52,782 nt of DNA from NCBI RefSeq assembly GCF_020400585.1, contig NZ_JAINVF010000037.1, positions 1 through 52,782 of the forward strand, given 5' to 3'. Positions 39,052 through 47,761 of the stretch are shown in pieces. This DNA comes from Streptomyces sp. NK08204 (GTDB lineage: Bacteria; Actinomycetota; Actinomycetes; Streptomycetales; Streptomycetaceae). A model generated the notes under the pieces. It saw only the letters and a list, made by a program, of their open reading frames with translations, was not told the origin of the DNA and ran no database searches. The translations under genes and the position numbers were made by a program. Position 1 is the first letter of the stretch. Each line of letters begins with the position of its first letter.

Positions 39052-39440
39052 TGGCTGTGTGGACGTGCGCCGACTGCACGGCCGACTACGCGGTGGGCCT
39101 CCCGGAGTGCCCGCAGTGTGGGTCGGTGGTGCGGGTCGACGAGCGGCCCCTGCCGAAGGAGGAGGGAGCAGACATGGCGAAGATCACCGTTCACGGGGGT
39201 GCCACGAACGCCGCCGCCGACGCGGAAACGGGTGAGGACGTATCAGCTGGTACCAGCTCCTCGACATCATCCGAGAAGGCCGAGAACTCGCCGAAGCAGA
39301 GCGGCAGCGAGGGCCCATCGCGTGCCCGAACGACGGGGAACCGCTCCGGGAAGGACCGGACGGGCAAGGGCTCTACTGCCCGTGGGACGGGTGGCGACCG
39401 GACGGCCGCCACGTCGGAGACCAGATCCGCTGACGAGTAG
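39051..39440 (+). CDS. zinc-ribbon protein with disordered tail
   Basis: 129 residues, ATG sharing a base with the previous stop. N-terminal ribbon CADCTADYAVGLPECPQCGS (CxxC...CxxC). A second Met (MAKITVHGGA) follows, then a ~80-residue Ser/Thr/Gly/Lys disordered region. Found in this head-gene position in Streptomyces phages. Perhaps a virion-assembly factor. Function not established. Confidence 0.66.
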   Translation: MAVWTCADCTADYAVGLPECPQCGSVVRVDERPLPKEEGADMAKITVHGGATNAAADAETGEDVSAGTSSSTSSEKAENSPKQSGSEGPSRARTTGNRSGKDRTGKGSTARGTGGDRTAATSETRSADE

Positions 39441-39478
39441 CCCCCGCCCGAACGATGCCCGAGAGGAGGTGATGAGAG

Positions 39479-40540
39479 ATGACGACACCGTGGTACGCGA
39501 CCCGCGAGGAGATCAAAGCGGAACTCGACGTGCGTGAAACGGCGCGTTCCAACGCCCGGATCGACCGCGCACTCGCCGACGCCACCGAGGCCGTGCACGG
39601 GCTCCTGCACCGCAGGTTCTTCCCAGAGCTGGCCACGCGGTTCTTTGACTGGCCACCCCGCACGGGGATGACCCCGTGGGTCCTGCGGCTGGATGACAAC
39701 GAACTGATCTCGCTCACCTCCGTCACCTCCGGCGGCGTCACCCTGGACCCGGCCGCCTACTTCCTGCGCCGCGCCGACAACCACGACGAACCCCCCTACA
39801 CGCGCGTCGAGATCAACCTCTCCAGCAACGCCACGTTCGGCGGCGGCAACACCTACCAGCGCGACATCGCGCTCTACGGCCTGTACGGCCACCGCAACGA
39901 CGAGACACAGACAGGCGCCACCGTCGAGGCCCTCGACACCAGCGAAACCGGTATCGACGTGGACGCAGCCACCTCCGCATCCGTTGGTGTCGGCTCCCTG
40001 CTCCGCATCGACTCCGAGCGGGTCATCGTCACCGGCCGGGCCCAGCTCGACACCGGACAGACCCTCGGCGGCGGCGGGCTGACCAACCAGAACAACGCCG
40101 TCACCGTGCCGGTCGGCTCCGGCGCGGCATTCGCGGCCGGCGAGACGATCCTGATCGACGCTGAGCGGATGCGGGTCGATGACATCGCAGGCAACACGCT
40201 GATCGTGACCCGCGCGTGGGACGGCTCCACCATCGCCGCCCACACGGCCGGGGCCACGATCTACGCCCCGCGGACCCTGACCGTGACGCGCGGCGCACTC
40301 GGAACCACCGCCGCAACGCACACCTCTGGTGCCGCCGTGTACCGGTGGGACGCTCCCGGCCCGGTCCGACAACTGTGCATTGCTGAGGCCCTCACCGACC
40401 TTCTGCAGGGGCGGTCCGGGTACGCGCGCACGGCTGGCAGCGGTGAGAACGAGCGGGAGGCATCCGGCCGCGGCCTCGCCGACCTGCGTGCCCGCGTCTA
40501 CATGAGCCACGGCCGCAAGGCCCGAATGAGGAGCGTGTAG
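39479..40540 (+). CDS. head-tail connector (adaptor) with inserted beta domains
   Basis: 353 residues, ATG after GAGGAGGTG. The N-terminal helical part (ATREEIKAELDVRETARSNA ... ADATEAVHGLLHRRFFP) and C-terminal helix (QLCIAEALTDLLQGRSGYAR) are the gp6-like connector core. Between about 155 and 290 two related beta segments are inserted (SVGVGSLLRIDSERVIVTGR and AFAAGETILIDAERMRVDDI). This makes it three times the usual connector length. It would join portal to tail. Confidence 0.76.
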   Translation: MTTPWYATREEIKAELDVRETARSNARIDRALADATEAVHGLLHRRFFPELATRFFDWPPRTGMTPWVLRLDDNELISLTSVTSGGVTLDPAAYFLRRADNHDEPPYTRVEINLSSNATFGGGNTYQRDIALYGLYGHRNDETQTGATVEALDTSETGIDVDAATSASVGVGSLLRIDSERVIVTGRAQLDTGQTLGGGGLTNQNNAVTVPVGSGAAFAAGETILIDAERMRVDDIAGNTLIVTRAWDGSTIAAHTAGATIYAPRTLTVTRGALGTTAATHTSGAAVYRWDAPGPVRQLCIAEALTDLLQGRSGYARTAGSGENEREASGRGLADLRARVYMSHGRKARMRSV

Positions 40541-40542
40541 CC

Positions 40543-40911
40543 ATGCAGCTCGACGTCTCCACCCGCGGCCCGCTCTTCGACGGCCGGGCCCGCGCCGCCG
40601 CCAACGCCTACGTGGACCGGCTGGAACGCACTCTCGCCGAGGAGGGCCTGAACATCCTTCGCAGGGAGATGCGCGCCGTGTTCAAGCACCCGACCGGCTA
40701 CTACGAGTCCCGGTGCGTGGTGGTCGACGGCCGGAAGATCTGGGACTCCCGCGTCGTGTACGGGCCGTGGCTGGCCGGCGTCGGCAGCAGGAATTTCCCC
40801 GTGACCCGGTTCAAGGGCTACGACCACTGGGTCAAGACCCGTCACCAGCTGAACGAGCGTAAGCAGGGCATCGGCGAGCGGCTGCTGCGCCGGTACACGG
40901 GACGGATGTGA
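40543..40911 (+). CDS. neck/head-tail joining protein
   Basis: 122 residues. Helical N-terminus (ARAAANAYVDRLERTLAEEG), then a basic beta region (ESRCVVVDGRKIWDSRVVYG ... VTRFKGYDHWVKTRHQL). Resembles HK97 gp10-type neck proteins by size and order: after the adaptor, before the tail terminator. No catalytic motif. Confidence 0.7.
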   Translation: MQLDVSTRGPLFDGRARAAANAYVDRLERTLAEEGLNILRREMRAVFKHPTGYYESRCVVVDGRKIWDSRVVYGPWLAGVGSRNFPVTRFKGYDHWVKTRHQLNERKQGIGERLLRRYTGRM

Positions 40912-40917
40912 TCGCCC

Positions 40918-41376
40918 GTGGCACTGGATCTCACCACCTACCGCAGCGTGGCCCTGTCGCACGCACAGTCCCTCGGCCTGTTCGAGCAAGTCCTCGGCCA
41001 CGAGCCGGTGTCTGCGCCCGGCTCAGGGCTGATCTACGCGCTGTGGGTCAAGCGGATCACCCCGATCCCGGCCCGGTCCGGTCTCAACTCAGTGTCCACG
41101 CGCCTGGAGCTGACCGGGCGGGTGTTCCTGCCGGCGGACACGGAGCCGCAAGACGATGTCGATGTGGCGGTGACCGGCGCGGTGGATGGCCTGCTGAATG
41201 CCTACTCGGGTGACTTCCAGTTGGGCGGCAACGTCGCGAACGTGGACCTCCTCGGCATGCACGGGGCGCCGCTGGACACGGAATTTGGTTACACCCGCTT
41301 CGACTCGACGACGTACCGGGTGGCCACGCTCACCCTCCCCCTCATCGTCAACGATCTCTGGACGGAGGCCCCGTAG
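40918..41376 (+). CDS. tail terminator / tail completion protein
   Basis: 152 residues from a GTG. An alpha/beta pattern (SVALSHAQSLGLFEQVLGHE, GLIYALWVKRITPIPARSGL, STRLELTGRVFLPAD) and the immediately following major tail gene fit the tail terminator that caps tube growth. Its stop overlaps the next GTG. Confidence 0.72.
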   Translation: MALDLTTYRSVALSHAQSLGLFEQVLGHEPVSAPGSGLIYALWVKRITPIPARSGLNSVSTRLELTGRVFLPADTEPQDDVDVAVTGAVDGLLNAYSGDFQLGGNVANVDLLGMHGAPLDTEFGYTRFDSTTYRVATLTLPLIVNDLWTEAP

Positions 41377-42116
41377 TGGCAAAAGAGTCCGGCCTCGGCC
41401 ACGCCCTCTACGTCGCAGGCAACGACCTGTCCGGCGACTACACCGCCATCGGCAACATCGGCGGAGGCCCCGCCCCGCTCACCATCACCGGCATTGACAA
41501 GAGCGCCTACGAGCGGATCGGCGGCAAACTCGACGGCCGCCTGGAGGCCACCTCGTGGTGGAACCCGACGCTCTCGCACCCGGTGCTGTCGGCACTCCCG
41601 ACGGGAGACGTGCACGAAATGTACTGCTGCGGAACCGCCATCGGACGGCCTGCCGCGGCGATCGTCGGGAAGCAGGTGAACTATGACGGGCAGCGCGGCG
41701 ACGACGGCAGCTTCACGTTCCAGACCTCGTGCCAGAACAACGCGTACCCGTTGGAGTGGGGCGTCCTGCTGACGGCAGGTAAGCGAACGGACACGGGCGC
41801 AACGAACGGCGCGTCGCTGGACCTGACGACGGTGTCGACGGCATTCGGGGCGCAGGCATACCTCCAAGTGTTCAGCTTTGCTGGCGCCGATGTGACAATC
41901 AAGATCCAGGACTCGGCGGACAACTCGACGTTCGCCGACGTCACCGGACTCACCTTCACCGCGGTCACCACGGCACCGGGCACACAGCGCGTCGCGACCG
42001 CCTCGAACGCGACCATCCGCCGCTACGTCCGCGCCGTGACCACCACATCCGGCGGCTTCACGTCTGCACAGTTCGCCGTGTCCTTCATCCGTAACCCCGT
42101 GGCGGTGAGCTTCTGA
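41376..42116 (+). CDS. major tail protein, long paralogue with C-terminal beta domain
   Basis: 246 residues from a GTG overlapping the previous stop. It begins MAKESGLG and has TGIDKSAYERIGGKLDGR, matching the protein at 42943 (MAKQSGLG, TGINKSAYERLLLLAD). The first ~150 residues are the tail-tube fold. The last ~95 (YLQVFSFAGADVTIKIQDSA ... TIRRYVRAVTTTSGGF) form an Ig-like or carbohydrate-binding beta domain. It probably forms, or shares, the tail tube, with the extra domain exposed on the outside. Confidence 0.77.
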   Translation: MAKESGLGHALYVAGNDLSGDYTAIGNIGGGPAPLTITGIDKSAYERIGGKLDGRLEATSWWNPTLSHPVLSALPTGDVHEMYCCGTAIGRPAAAIVGKQVNYDGQRGDDGSFTFQTSCQNNAYPLEWGVLLTAGKRTDTGATNGASLDLTTVSTAFGAQAYLQVFSFAGADVTIKIQDSADNSTFADVTGLTFTAVTTAPGTQRVATASNATIRRYVRAVTTTSGGFTSAQFAVSFIRNPVAVSF

Positions 42117-42550
42117 TGCAGATGAGTAACCGGATCGACCCGAACCTGCCGGTCGGCTCCTATCAGACGTACAGCATCACGGCCCAACGTGATACCCGCG
42201 TGGTGGCCGCATGCGAGCAGGTTGACTGTCCACAGTGGCGAAACGGCTGGGATTCCGTCATCGACGAGAGCACCGAACTAGGTCGGACGCAGGCCGCATA
42301 CATCCGGGGCCAGTCCGGGCGCACGTTCCGCGAGATGAAGACGGACGCCGGACTGACCGTCTTCCGGTTCGAGTCAGGGCAGCGGTGTTTCGCAGAGCAC
42401 TACACCCGCCCGGAGATCTACCTCGTCCGAGACGGCGACTGGCGGGGCAACCCGACCGGCCGGAGGCGGCAGCACACCCGACCGGCGGACTGGGTGGAGG
42501 ACATGGCCGAGAACCAGGGCCGTCTCATCGAGTTGCAGGAGCGGGGCTGA
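42116..42550 (+). CDS. hypothetical tail-region protein, 144 residues
   Basis: ATG shares a base with the previous stop. An ATG two codons on is an alternative. Mixed alpha/beta with Cys residues (VVAACEQVDCPQWRNGWDSV ... FRFESGQRCFAEHYTRPEIY) and a Trp/acidic end. It lies between the two major-tail-like genes. Known actinophages often have such a protein. Role unknown. Confidence 0.64.
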   Translation: MQMSNRIDPNLPVGSYQTYSITAQRDTRVVAACEQVDCPQWRNGWDSVIDESTELGRTQAAYIRGQSGRTFREMKTDAGLTVFRFESGQRCFAEHYTRPEIYLVRDGDWRGNPTGRRRQHTRPADWVEDMAENQGRLIELQERG

Positions 42551-42553
42551 CCT

Positions 42554-42919
42554 GTGGACGGCTACCGGATCGAGATCGATGGCGAAGACTTCACCGCCGA
42601 GTGCGAGGAAATCAGCTTCGCGACCAAGCGACTGGTCTATGAGGAGGACAACGGCCGGAGCCGTATGAGCTTCCTCGGCCCGGCCGGCTTCCAACTGACG
42701 CTCATCAATCCGACCGATCGGGTCCGGGCCCTGGTCGATGACGGCCGGGCCACACGCACGGTGAAGATCGTTGCTGCGGGTAACTCGATCACGCACCCCA
42801 CGCGCTTCCTCAAGGAATGGACCACCACGGACGGCACACGGAAGGTCTTCGGCGCTCTGGCCTGGGACAGCGACCGTGACGCCAAGTGGGTCGACGAACC
42901 GCAGCTCGCCGAGGCGTAG
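42554..42919 (+). CDS. hypothetical tail-region protein, 121 residues
   Basis: GTG at 42554. Beta-rich (VDGYRIEIDGEDFTAECEEI ... GFQLTLINPTDRVRALVDDG), with ALAWDSDRDAKWVDEP at the end. Similar pattern to small tail-tube-associated proteins. Sits between the paralogous tail proteins. Function not assigned. Confidence 0.62.
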   Translation: MDGYRIEIDGEDFTAECEEISFATKRLVYEEDNGRSRMSFLGPAGFQLTLINPTDRVRALVDDGRATRTVKIVAAGNSITHPTRFLKEWTTTDGTRKVFGALAWDSDRDAKWVDEPQLAEA

Positions 42920-42942
42920 CTCGAAACAGAAGGGTGTAAGTC

Positions 42943-43350
42943 ATGGCAAAGCAAAGCGGCCTCGGCTGGACGACGTGCTCCGTCGACGATGCGTCCGGCA
43001 CCCCCCAGCCGATCATCAACGACGTCACGAACCTCCAGTTCTCCACGCCGCGCGGCGTGCAGGACGTCACCGGGATCAACAAGTCGGCGTACGAGCGGCT
43101 CCTCCTCCTCGCGGACTTCTCGATCACGCTGAACATCGTCTTCAACCCAGCGGCGAACCAGGCGCACGACGTGTTCAAGACCGTTCCGTCCACGTCGGTC
43201 CTGCGTACGACGACGCTCACGGTGGCTTCGAAGACCCTCGCGAACGAGGTGCTCTACACGGATTACCCGCTCACCCGGTCGGACTCCGGTGAGTTCACCG
43301 CGTCCGTGCCCGGCGTCCTCGGCGACGGCACCGTTCCGACCTGGGCTTGA
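42943..43350 (+). CDS. major tail protein, short paralogue
   Basis: 135 residues, ATG at 42943. Shares with the 41376 protein the N-terminus MAKQSGLG and the segment VTGINKSAYERL. The tube fold is complete (FSITLNIVFNPAANQAHDVF ... TLTVASKTLANEVLYTDYPL), but it has no extra C-terminal domain. Directly before the tail chaperones, the usual place of the true tube protein, so this is the more likely main tube subunit. Confidence 0.8.
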   Translation: MAKQSGLGWTTCSVDDASGTPQPIINDVTNLQFSTPRGVQDVTGINKSAYERLLLLADFSITLNIVFNPAANQAHDVFKTVPSTSVLRTTTLTVASKTLANEVLYTDYPLTRSDSGEFTASVPGVLGDGTVPTWA

Positions 43351-43360
43351 GGAGCAGCGC

Positions 43361-43771
43361 ATGGGATTCAAGACCAAGGTCAAGATCTACACCATCCGCT
43401 TCGACGCAGGCCACGACTACCACGGCGCAGAGGCCCGCGTCCGCGGCATGAGCTTCGGCGAGTACCAGGAAGCCACCGGCCTCGACGGCGGCGACGGCGA
43501 CGGCGGCAGCGCCTCCATCAAGCGCTTCGCGTCGCACCTCGTGTCCTGGAACCTCGAAGACGAGGACACCGGCGAGCCGATCCCGCCCACCGAGGAGGGG
43601 ATCAAGGCGGTCGACCACGACCTCGTGGTGGCGCTGAGCAACGCCTGGATCCAGACGCTCCTGGGGGTCCACGATGCCGACCCTTTGCCCGAGACCTCGC
43701 CCTCTGGCGAACCGTCCCGGGTGGCGTCCGAAATTCCGATGGAGCCACTGTCGGAGAGCCTGGCGAGCTGA
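43361..43771 (+). CDS. tail assembly chaperone (gpG-like)
   Basis: 136 residues, ATG after GAGGAGCAG. Alpha/beta N-terminus (FKTKVKIYTIRFDAGHDYHG, RGMSFGEYQEATGLDGGDGD), then an acidic helix (STNAWIQTLLGVHD-like region DLVVALSNAWIQTLLG). It lies between the tube and tape-measure genes and binds the tape measure during tail assembly. About 108 codons in, it contains a -1 slippery heptamer that yields a longer gpGT-type product. Confidence 0.83.
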   Translation: MGFKTKVKIYTIRFDAGHDYHGAEARVRGMSFGEYQEATGLDGGDGDGGSASIKRFASHLVSWNLEDEDTGEPIPPTEEGIKAVDHDLVVALSNAWIQTLLGVHDADPLPETSPSGEPSRVASEIPMEPLSESLAS

Positions 43772-43920
43772 CCCGAGCCCGGTACCTGCTCGGCCTGCTG
43801 GAGAGGTTCCCGGGCTACACCCTGTCCTCCCTCATGGAGGAGGACACGGAACTCATGCGCCTCGTAGCCATCGAAGAGATGGGCGGCGCCCGCGATCGAG
43901 AGGAGGTGGACGATGTCTGA
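43361..43920 (+). CDS. frameshifted tail chaperone (gpGT-like), 186 residues
   Basis: The ribosome would read the gpG frame to 43687, slip back one base on CCCTTTG, and continue in the -1 frame to TGA at 43918-43920. The extension begins ARDLALWRTVPGG and contains TRARYLLGLLERFPGYTLSS and ELMRLVAIEEMGG, typical of the T domain that holds the tape measure. The -1 frame has no stop between the slip site and 43918, and its codon use is good. The end overlaps the tape-measure ATG (43913) by 8 bp. Confidence 0.85.
43681..43687 (+). promoter_or_regulatory. -1 ribosomal frameshift heptamer CCCTTTG
   Basis: Zero-frame codons are GAC CCT TTG. The heptamer C CCT TTG obeys X-XXY-YYZ exactly, so both tRNAs can re-pair as CCC TTT. 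It sits in the tail-chaperone gene, where -1 frameshifting is conserved in long-tailed phages. Confidence 0.82.
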
Positions 43921-46900
43921 CGACGTAACGATCACAGTCCGGGTCAACAACCAGACTGCGGCGGGCTTCCGGGACATCAACGGCCAGCTGCGCGCGCTCG
44001 ACGGCCGGTTCGCGTCCTCGGCTGGGAGCATGCGTCGTTCGTCGGACGGCATCACTCGCTCCCTCGTCGACGTGCGCGCCACGCTCCTCAGCTTGGCGCC
44101 GGCGGCGGTGCCGGTGGCTGCGTCGTTGGCGCCGATCGCGGTGCGGGCGGGCGCGGCTGGGCTGGCGGTGGCTGCGTTTGGCACCGCGGTGATCCCTCAG
44201 ATCGCGAATCTGAAGTCGGCGGCGGACGCGCAGGACAAGTACACGGCCGCGGTCACGAAGTACGGGGCCGGGTCGAAGCAGGCGGTTCAGGCTCAGCAGT
44301 TCGTGGCGGACACGTTGAAGAGCATGCCTGCGGCGACGCAGCGCGCAGCAGCCGCGTACTCGAACCTGCGGGACCAGTTCCACGCGTTCTCCGACTCGAC
44401 GGCCAAGTTCACCATGGTCCCGGTTGAGCACAGCTTCGCCGTGATCGGCGCGCTCCTCCCGAAGCTGACACCGATGGTGCAGTCGACCTCCACCCAGCTG
44501 GACCGGCTGATGAAGGTGGCCGGCGGGGCGATCAACACGCCGGGATTCGATGCCCTGTCGAAGAAGGTCACCGACTTCGCAAACAGCTCTCTCAGGAGTG
44601 CGACAGACAGCGCAATCCACTTCATCCGGGTCATGTCCGAGGGCAAGGCATCCGGCCCGATCAGCGAGTTCATGGCATACGCCAAGGAGCAGGGCCCGGC
44701 GGTCCGGGAGCTGCTGTCGAACCTGGTGCAGGCCCTCGGCACCGTCGCGAAGGGCGCGGCTGAGGCCGGGCCCGGGATGCTGACGGTCGTCAACGCGTTC
44801 GCGAAGCTGGTGGCCGCGGCGCCTCCGCAGCTGGTCGGCAACCTGATGCAGATCTACGCCGCGTTCAAGCTGATCAAGCTGGCCGGGGCAGGGATCGGCG
44901 CCGTCGCCGGGGGTATCCAGGCGCTGGCCGAGCGGATCACCGCGCTGCGGACGGCATCGGCTACGGCCGGAGGCGGCCTCGTGGGGCTGCGGGCGGCGTT
45001 CTTGTCGCTGGGCACAGCGGCGAAGGCGACTGTCGTCGTGGCGGGAATCGCCGCGGTGGTGGCCGTGCTGGCCAAGCTGTCGGAGTCGGGGAAGAAAGCC
45101 CCGGACATCGACCGGATGACCACGGCACTCGGCAATCTCGGCCGCACCGGGCAGGTCACCGGTGAGGCGCTGCGCGTGTTCGGCAAGGACTTGGACGGTC
45201 TGGCCTACGCCGCCGACCGGGTGGCCGGCAAGGCGTCGGGCATGGACAAGTTCAACGACGTCATGAACAAGGTGTTCACCCTTGGCATGGCGAAGTCGAA
45301 CTCCCTGAAGGACGCCGAAAAGAACATCGACTCCCTCGATAAGGGCCTCGCGAACCTCGTGAGGGGCGGGAAAGCGAAGCTCGCCGCCGCAGCACTGAAG
45401 GACTTGCAGGCGGCGTACGCGAAGAAGGGCGGGGACCCGAAGAAGCTCGCCAGCGAGATGGACGACTACAAGAGCGCGCTGGCCGACGCTGCTCTGGAGC
45501 AGAAGCTGACCGCAGACAGCATGGGTCTGTTCGGTGACGCTGCGGTGGCGACGGGGAAGAAGCTCGACGCACAGAAAGCCAGCGCGGACGGGCTGAGGCA
45601 GAGCATTCAAGCGCTGAACGATGTGAACCGTGCCGGGCTCGGCGGCATGATCGGGTTCGAGGCCGCGATCGACGCTGCGGCGGAAGCGGCGAAGAAGAAT
45701 CACGGCGCCTTGTCGATGACGAATGGGGTGCTGAACCTCGGTTCGCAGAAGGCGCGCGATGCTGCGTCGGCGTTGCAGGATCTGGCGGACAAGACTGACT
45801 CTGCCGCCGCGAGTGCGCGGGAGTCTGGGTCGTCGTGGGAGACGGTGAACGGGATCTACTCGCGTGGCCGTGGGCAGCTGATCAAGTCGGCTGAGGCGAT
45901 GGGTCTTACAGCCGGTCAGGCCAAGCAGCTTGCCGACCAGATCTTGAAGATCCCGGACAAGACGGCCCGGGTGAAGATGAACACGGAGGACGCGAAGGCG
46001 GACCTCAACGCGTTCAACTCGGCGCTGAAGAGGACTCCGGGCGCGAAGTCGGTGACGCTGAAGACTCTGTCGTCGTCGGCCGAGCAGGTACTGGAGGCGT
46101 TCGGTTACAAGGTCAAGAGGCTGCCGAACGGCTCTGTCAAGGTCACTGCTGTGACCGGTGGCGCGCTGGCCGGGATCCGGAACGTGGCCGGGGCGATCGC
46201 CTCGTTGCACGGCAAGACCGTGACGATCACCACGAACCACGTCAACCGCTTCACGTCCGTCCAGTCGACGAGCAAGGTCCCGGTAGCGAAGCGGGACTAC
46301 GCCACGGGCGGTCTCGTGCGCGGCTACGCGGGCGGCGGCGACGTGCAGTCGTTCCCGGACGGCGGCTACGTCCAGGGGCCGGGCTCGGGCACGTCGGACA
46401 GCATCCTCGCGTTCATGGGATCAGGCGCGATGGCCCGGGTGTCGAACACTGAGTATGTGGTGAAGGCCGCTGCCGTGCGGAAGTACGGCACGCGGATGCT
46501 CGACGCCATCAATTCGGGTCGCCTGGAAGTGCCCGGGTACGCCAAGGGTGGGCATCTGACGAAGGCGCAGAAGGCCAAGCGTGCTCAGGCGAAGGCGGAG
46601 GCGGAGGCCCGGAGCGAGGCGTGGGGTGACCTGACGGTCTCGCACTTCGGGCAGATGGCTGGCTGGAAGCAGGACGAATTCCAGCATGCGCTGGGTGGGC
46701 CGGATTCCATCAGTTCGCTGGTGTCGGCGCTGAACCAGTGGCGCAGCATCATTCAGAAGTCGACGCACGGGGCGACGGAGAACCGGCTGTTGAAGCAGCT
46801 CGACGCTGCCGGGAAGCAGCTGTTGAAGTGGGAGAAGCAGCTCAACGCCGTGACGGCGAACCTGTCGAAGGCGAAGGACAAGCTGGCGTCGCTGAAGGAT

Positions 46901-47746
46901 GCTGCGGCATCGCTGGCCAGCTCGGTGAAGGGGGGCCTCCTCTCCTCGGCGAACATCACGCGCGGCGCCGGCGACGGCGGCCCGGTGACGCTGGCCTCCA
47001 TCAAGCGCGGGATGACCATCTCCAAGGACAAGGTGATGGCGTTCGCCGCGGCGCTGAAGCAGCTCAAAGCCAAGGGGTTCTCCAAGTCGATCATTCAGCA
47101 GGTGGCTGAGGCCGGTATCGACGGTGGCGGCCTGGAGACCGCGGGTGCCCTGTTGGGAGCCAGCGCCTCCGAGGTCAAGACGATCAACCAAACTCAGTCT
47201 CAGATCGAGTCGGCGGCTGGATCGGCTGGGAAGACGACCGCGGATGTCGTGTACGGGAAGGCGATCAAGCAACAGGAGAAATACGTCAAGTCGTTGGAAG
47301 CCCAGCAGAAGAAGCTCACGACCTCGATGGAGAACCTGGCCAAAACGATCGAGAAGTCCATCAAGGACGCGTTCGGGAGCGGCAAGAAGAAGGGCAAGGC
47401 GTCCGGCGGGATCGTCGGCGCCGCCGCATCCGGCGGACTCCGGTCGTCGCTGACGTGGGTGGGCGAGCAGGGCCCGGAGCTGCTGGATCTGCCGGCCGGG
47501 TCGCGGGTGTGGTCGAACCCGGACTCGCGGCGCATGGCTCAGGCGCCGTGGGCGTCGATGCTGAGCGCGCCGCGCCGGGCGCCGTCAGCTGTAGGCGGGG
47601 CTGCTCCGGCTGGCGGCCAACCACTCGTGATTCAGGTTCGGCTCGGCGACCGCGAGTTCGGTGAACTGTGGGTGGACGCCGGCCGTAAGGCGGTCCGTGC
47701 CCGCGGGTCGATTGAAGCCACGTTGAAGCCGCCACGCGGCAGGTAG
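43913..47746 (+). CDS. tape measure protein
   Basis: 1277 residues, ATG after GAGGAGG. It determines tail length and is probably ejected with DNA. At about 0.15 nm per helical residue it predicts a tail near 190 nm. Hydrophobic segments at about 60-100 and 310-395 (VKVVAGIAAVVAVLAKL-like AKATVVVAGIAAVVAVLAKL) alternate with long Lys/Ala coiled coils. A Gly-rich GYAGGGDVQSFPDGGYVQGP region (~805-825) and the end SGGLRSSLTWVGEQGPELLD then LPAGSRVWSNPDSRRM are typical of this class. No lysozyme domain is evident. Confidence 0.93.
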   Translation: MSDDVTITVRVNNQTAAGFRDINGQLRALDGRFASSAGSMRRSSDGITRSLVDVRATLLSLAPAAVPVAASLAPIAVRAGAAGLAVAAFGTAVIPQIANLKSAADAQDKYTAAVTKYGAGSKQAVQAQQFVADTLKSMPAATQRAAAAYSNLRDQFHAFSDSTAKFTMVPVEHSFAVIGALLPKLTPMVQSTSTQLDRLMKVAGGAINTPGFDALSKKVTDFANSSLRSATDSAIHFIRVMSEGKASGPISEFMAYAKEQGPAVRELLSNLVQALGTVAKGAAEAGPGMLTVVNAFAKLVAAAPPQLVGNLMQIYAAFKLIKLAGAGIGAVAGGIQALAERITALRTASATAGGGLVGLRAAFLSLGTAAKATVVVAGIAAVVAVLAKLSESGKKAPDIDRMTTALGNLGRTGQVTGEALRVFGKDLDGLAYAADRVAGKASGMDKFNDVMNKVFTLGMAKSNSLKDAEKNIDSLDKGLANLVRGGKAKLAAAALKDLQAAYAKKGGDPKKLASEMDDYKSALADAALEQKLTADSMGLFGDAAVATGKKLDAQKASADGLRQSIQALNDVNRAGLGGMIGFEAAIDAAAEAAKKNHGALSMTNGVLNLGSQKARDAASALQDLADKTDSAAASARESGSSWETVNGIYSRGRGQLIKSAEAMGLTAGQAKQLADQILKIPDKTARVKMNTEDAKADLNAFNSALKRTPGAKSVTLKTLSSSAEQVLEAFGYKVKRLPNGSVKVTAVTGGALAGIRNVAGAIASLHGKTVTITTNHVNRFTSVQSTSKVPVAKRDYATGGLVRGYAGGGDVQSFPDGGYVQGPGSGTSDSILAFMGSGAMARVSNTEYVVKAAAVRKYGTRMLDAINSGRLEVPGYAKGGHLTKAQKAKRAQAKAEAEARSEAWGDLTVSHFGQMAGWKQDEFQHALGGPDSISSLVSALNQWRSIIQKSTHGATENRLLKQLDAAGKQLLKWEKQLNAVTANLSKAKDKLASLKDAAASLASSVKGGLLSSANITRGAGDGGPVTLASIKRGMTISKDKVMAFAAALKQLKAKGFSKSIIQQVAEAGIDGGGLETAGALLGASASEVKTINQTQSQIESAAGSAGKTTADVVYGKAIKQQEKYVKSLEAQQKKLTTSMENLAKTIEKSIKDAFGSGKKKGKASGGIVGAAASGGLRSSLTWVGEQGPELLDLPAGSRVWSNPDSRRMAQAPWASMLSAPRRAPSAVGGAAPAGGQPLVIQVRLGDREFGELWVDAGRKAVRARGSIEATLKPPRGR

Positions 47747-47761
47747 GAACAGGGGAGATAC

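Noticed and set aside
43663..43667. G-run as the frameshift site of the tail chaperone
   Set aside because: GGGGGTC lets only the P-site tRNA re-pair well. The downstream CCCTTTG heptamer fits both sites and leaves the same open -1 frame.
43853..46240. 795-residue open frame antisense to the tape measure
   Set aside because: Arg/Gln/His-rich translation with no domain, opposite a clearly conserved gene. Long antisense frames are expected at this GC content. The same applies to 34164-36038, 36805-38517 and 50309-52468.
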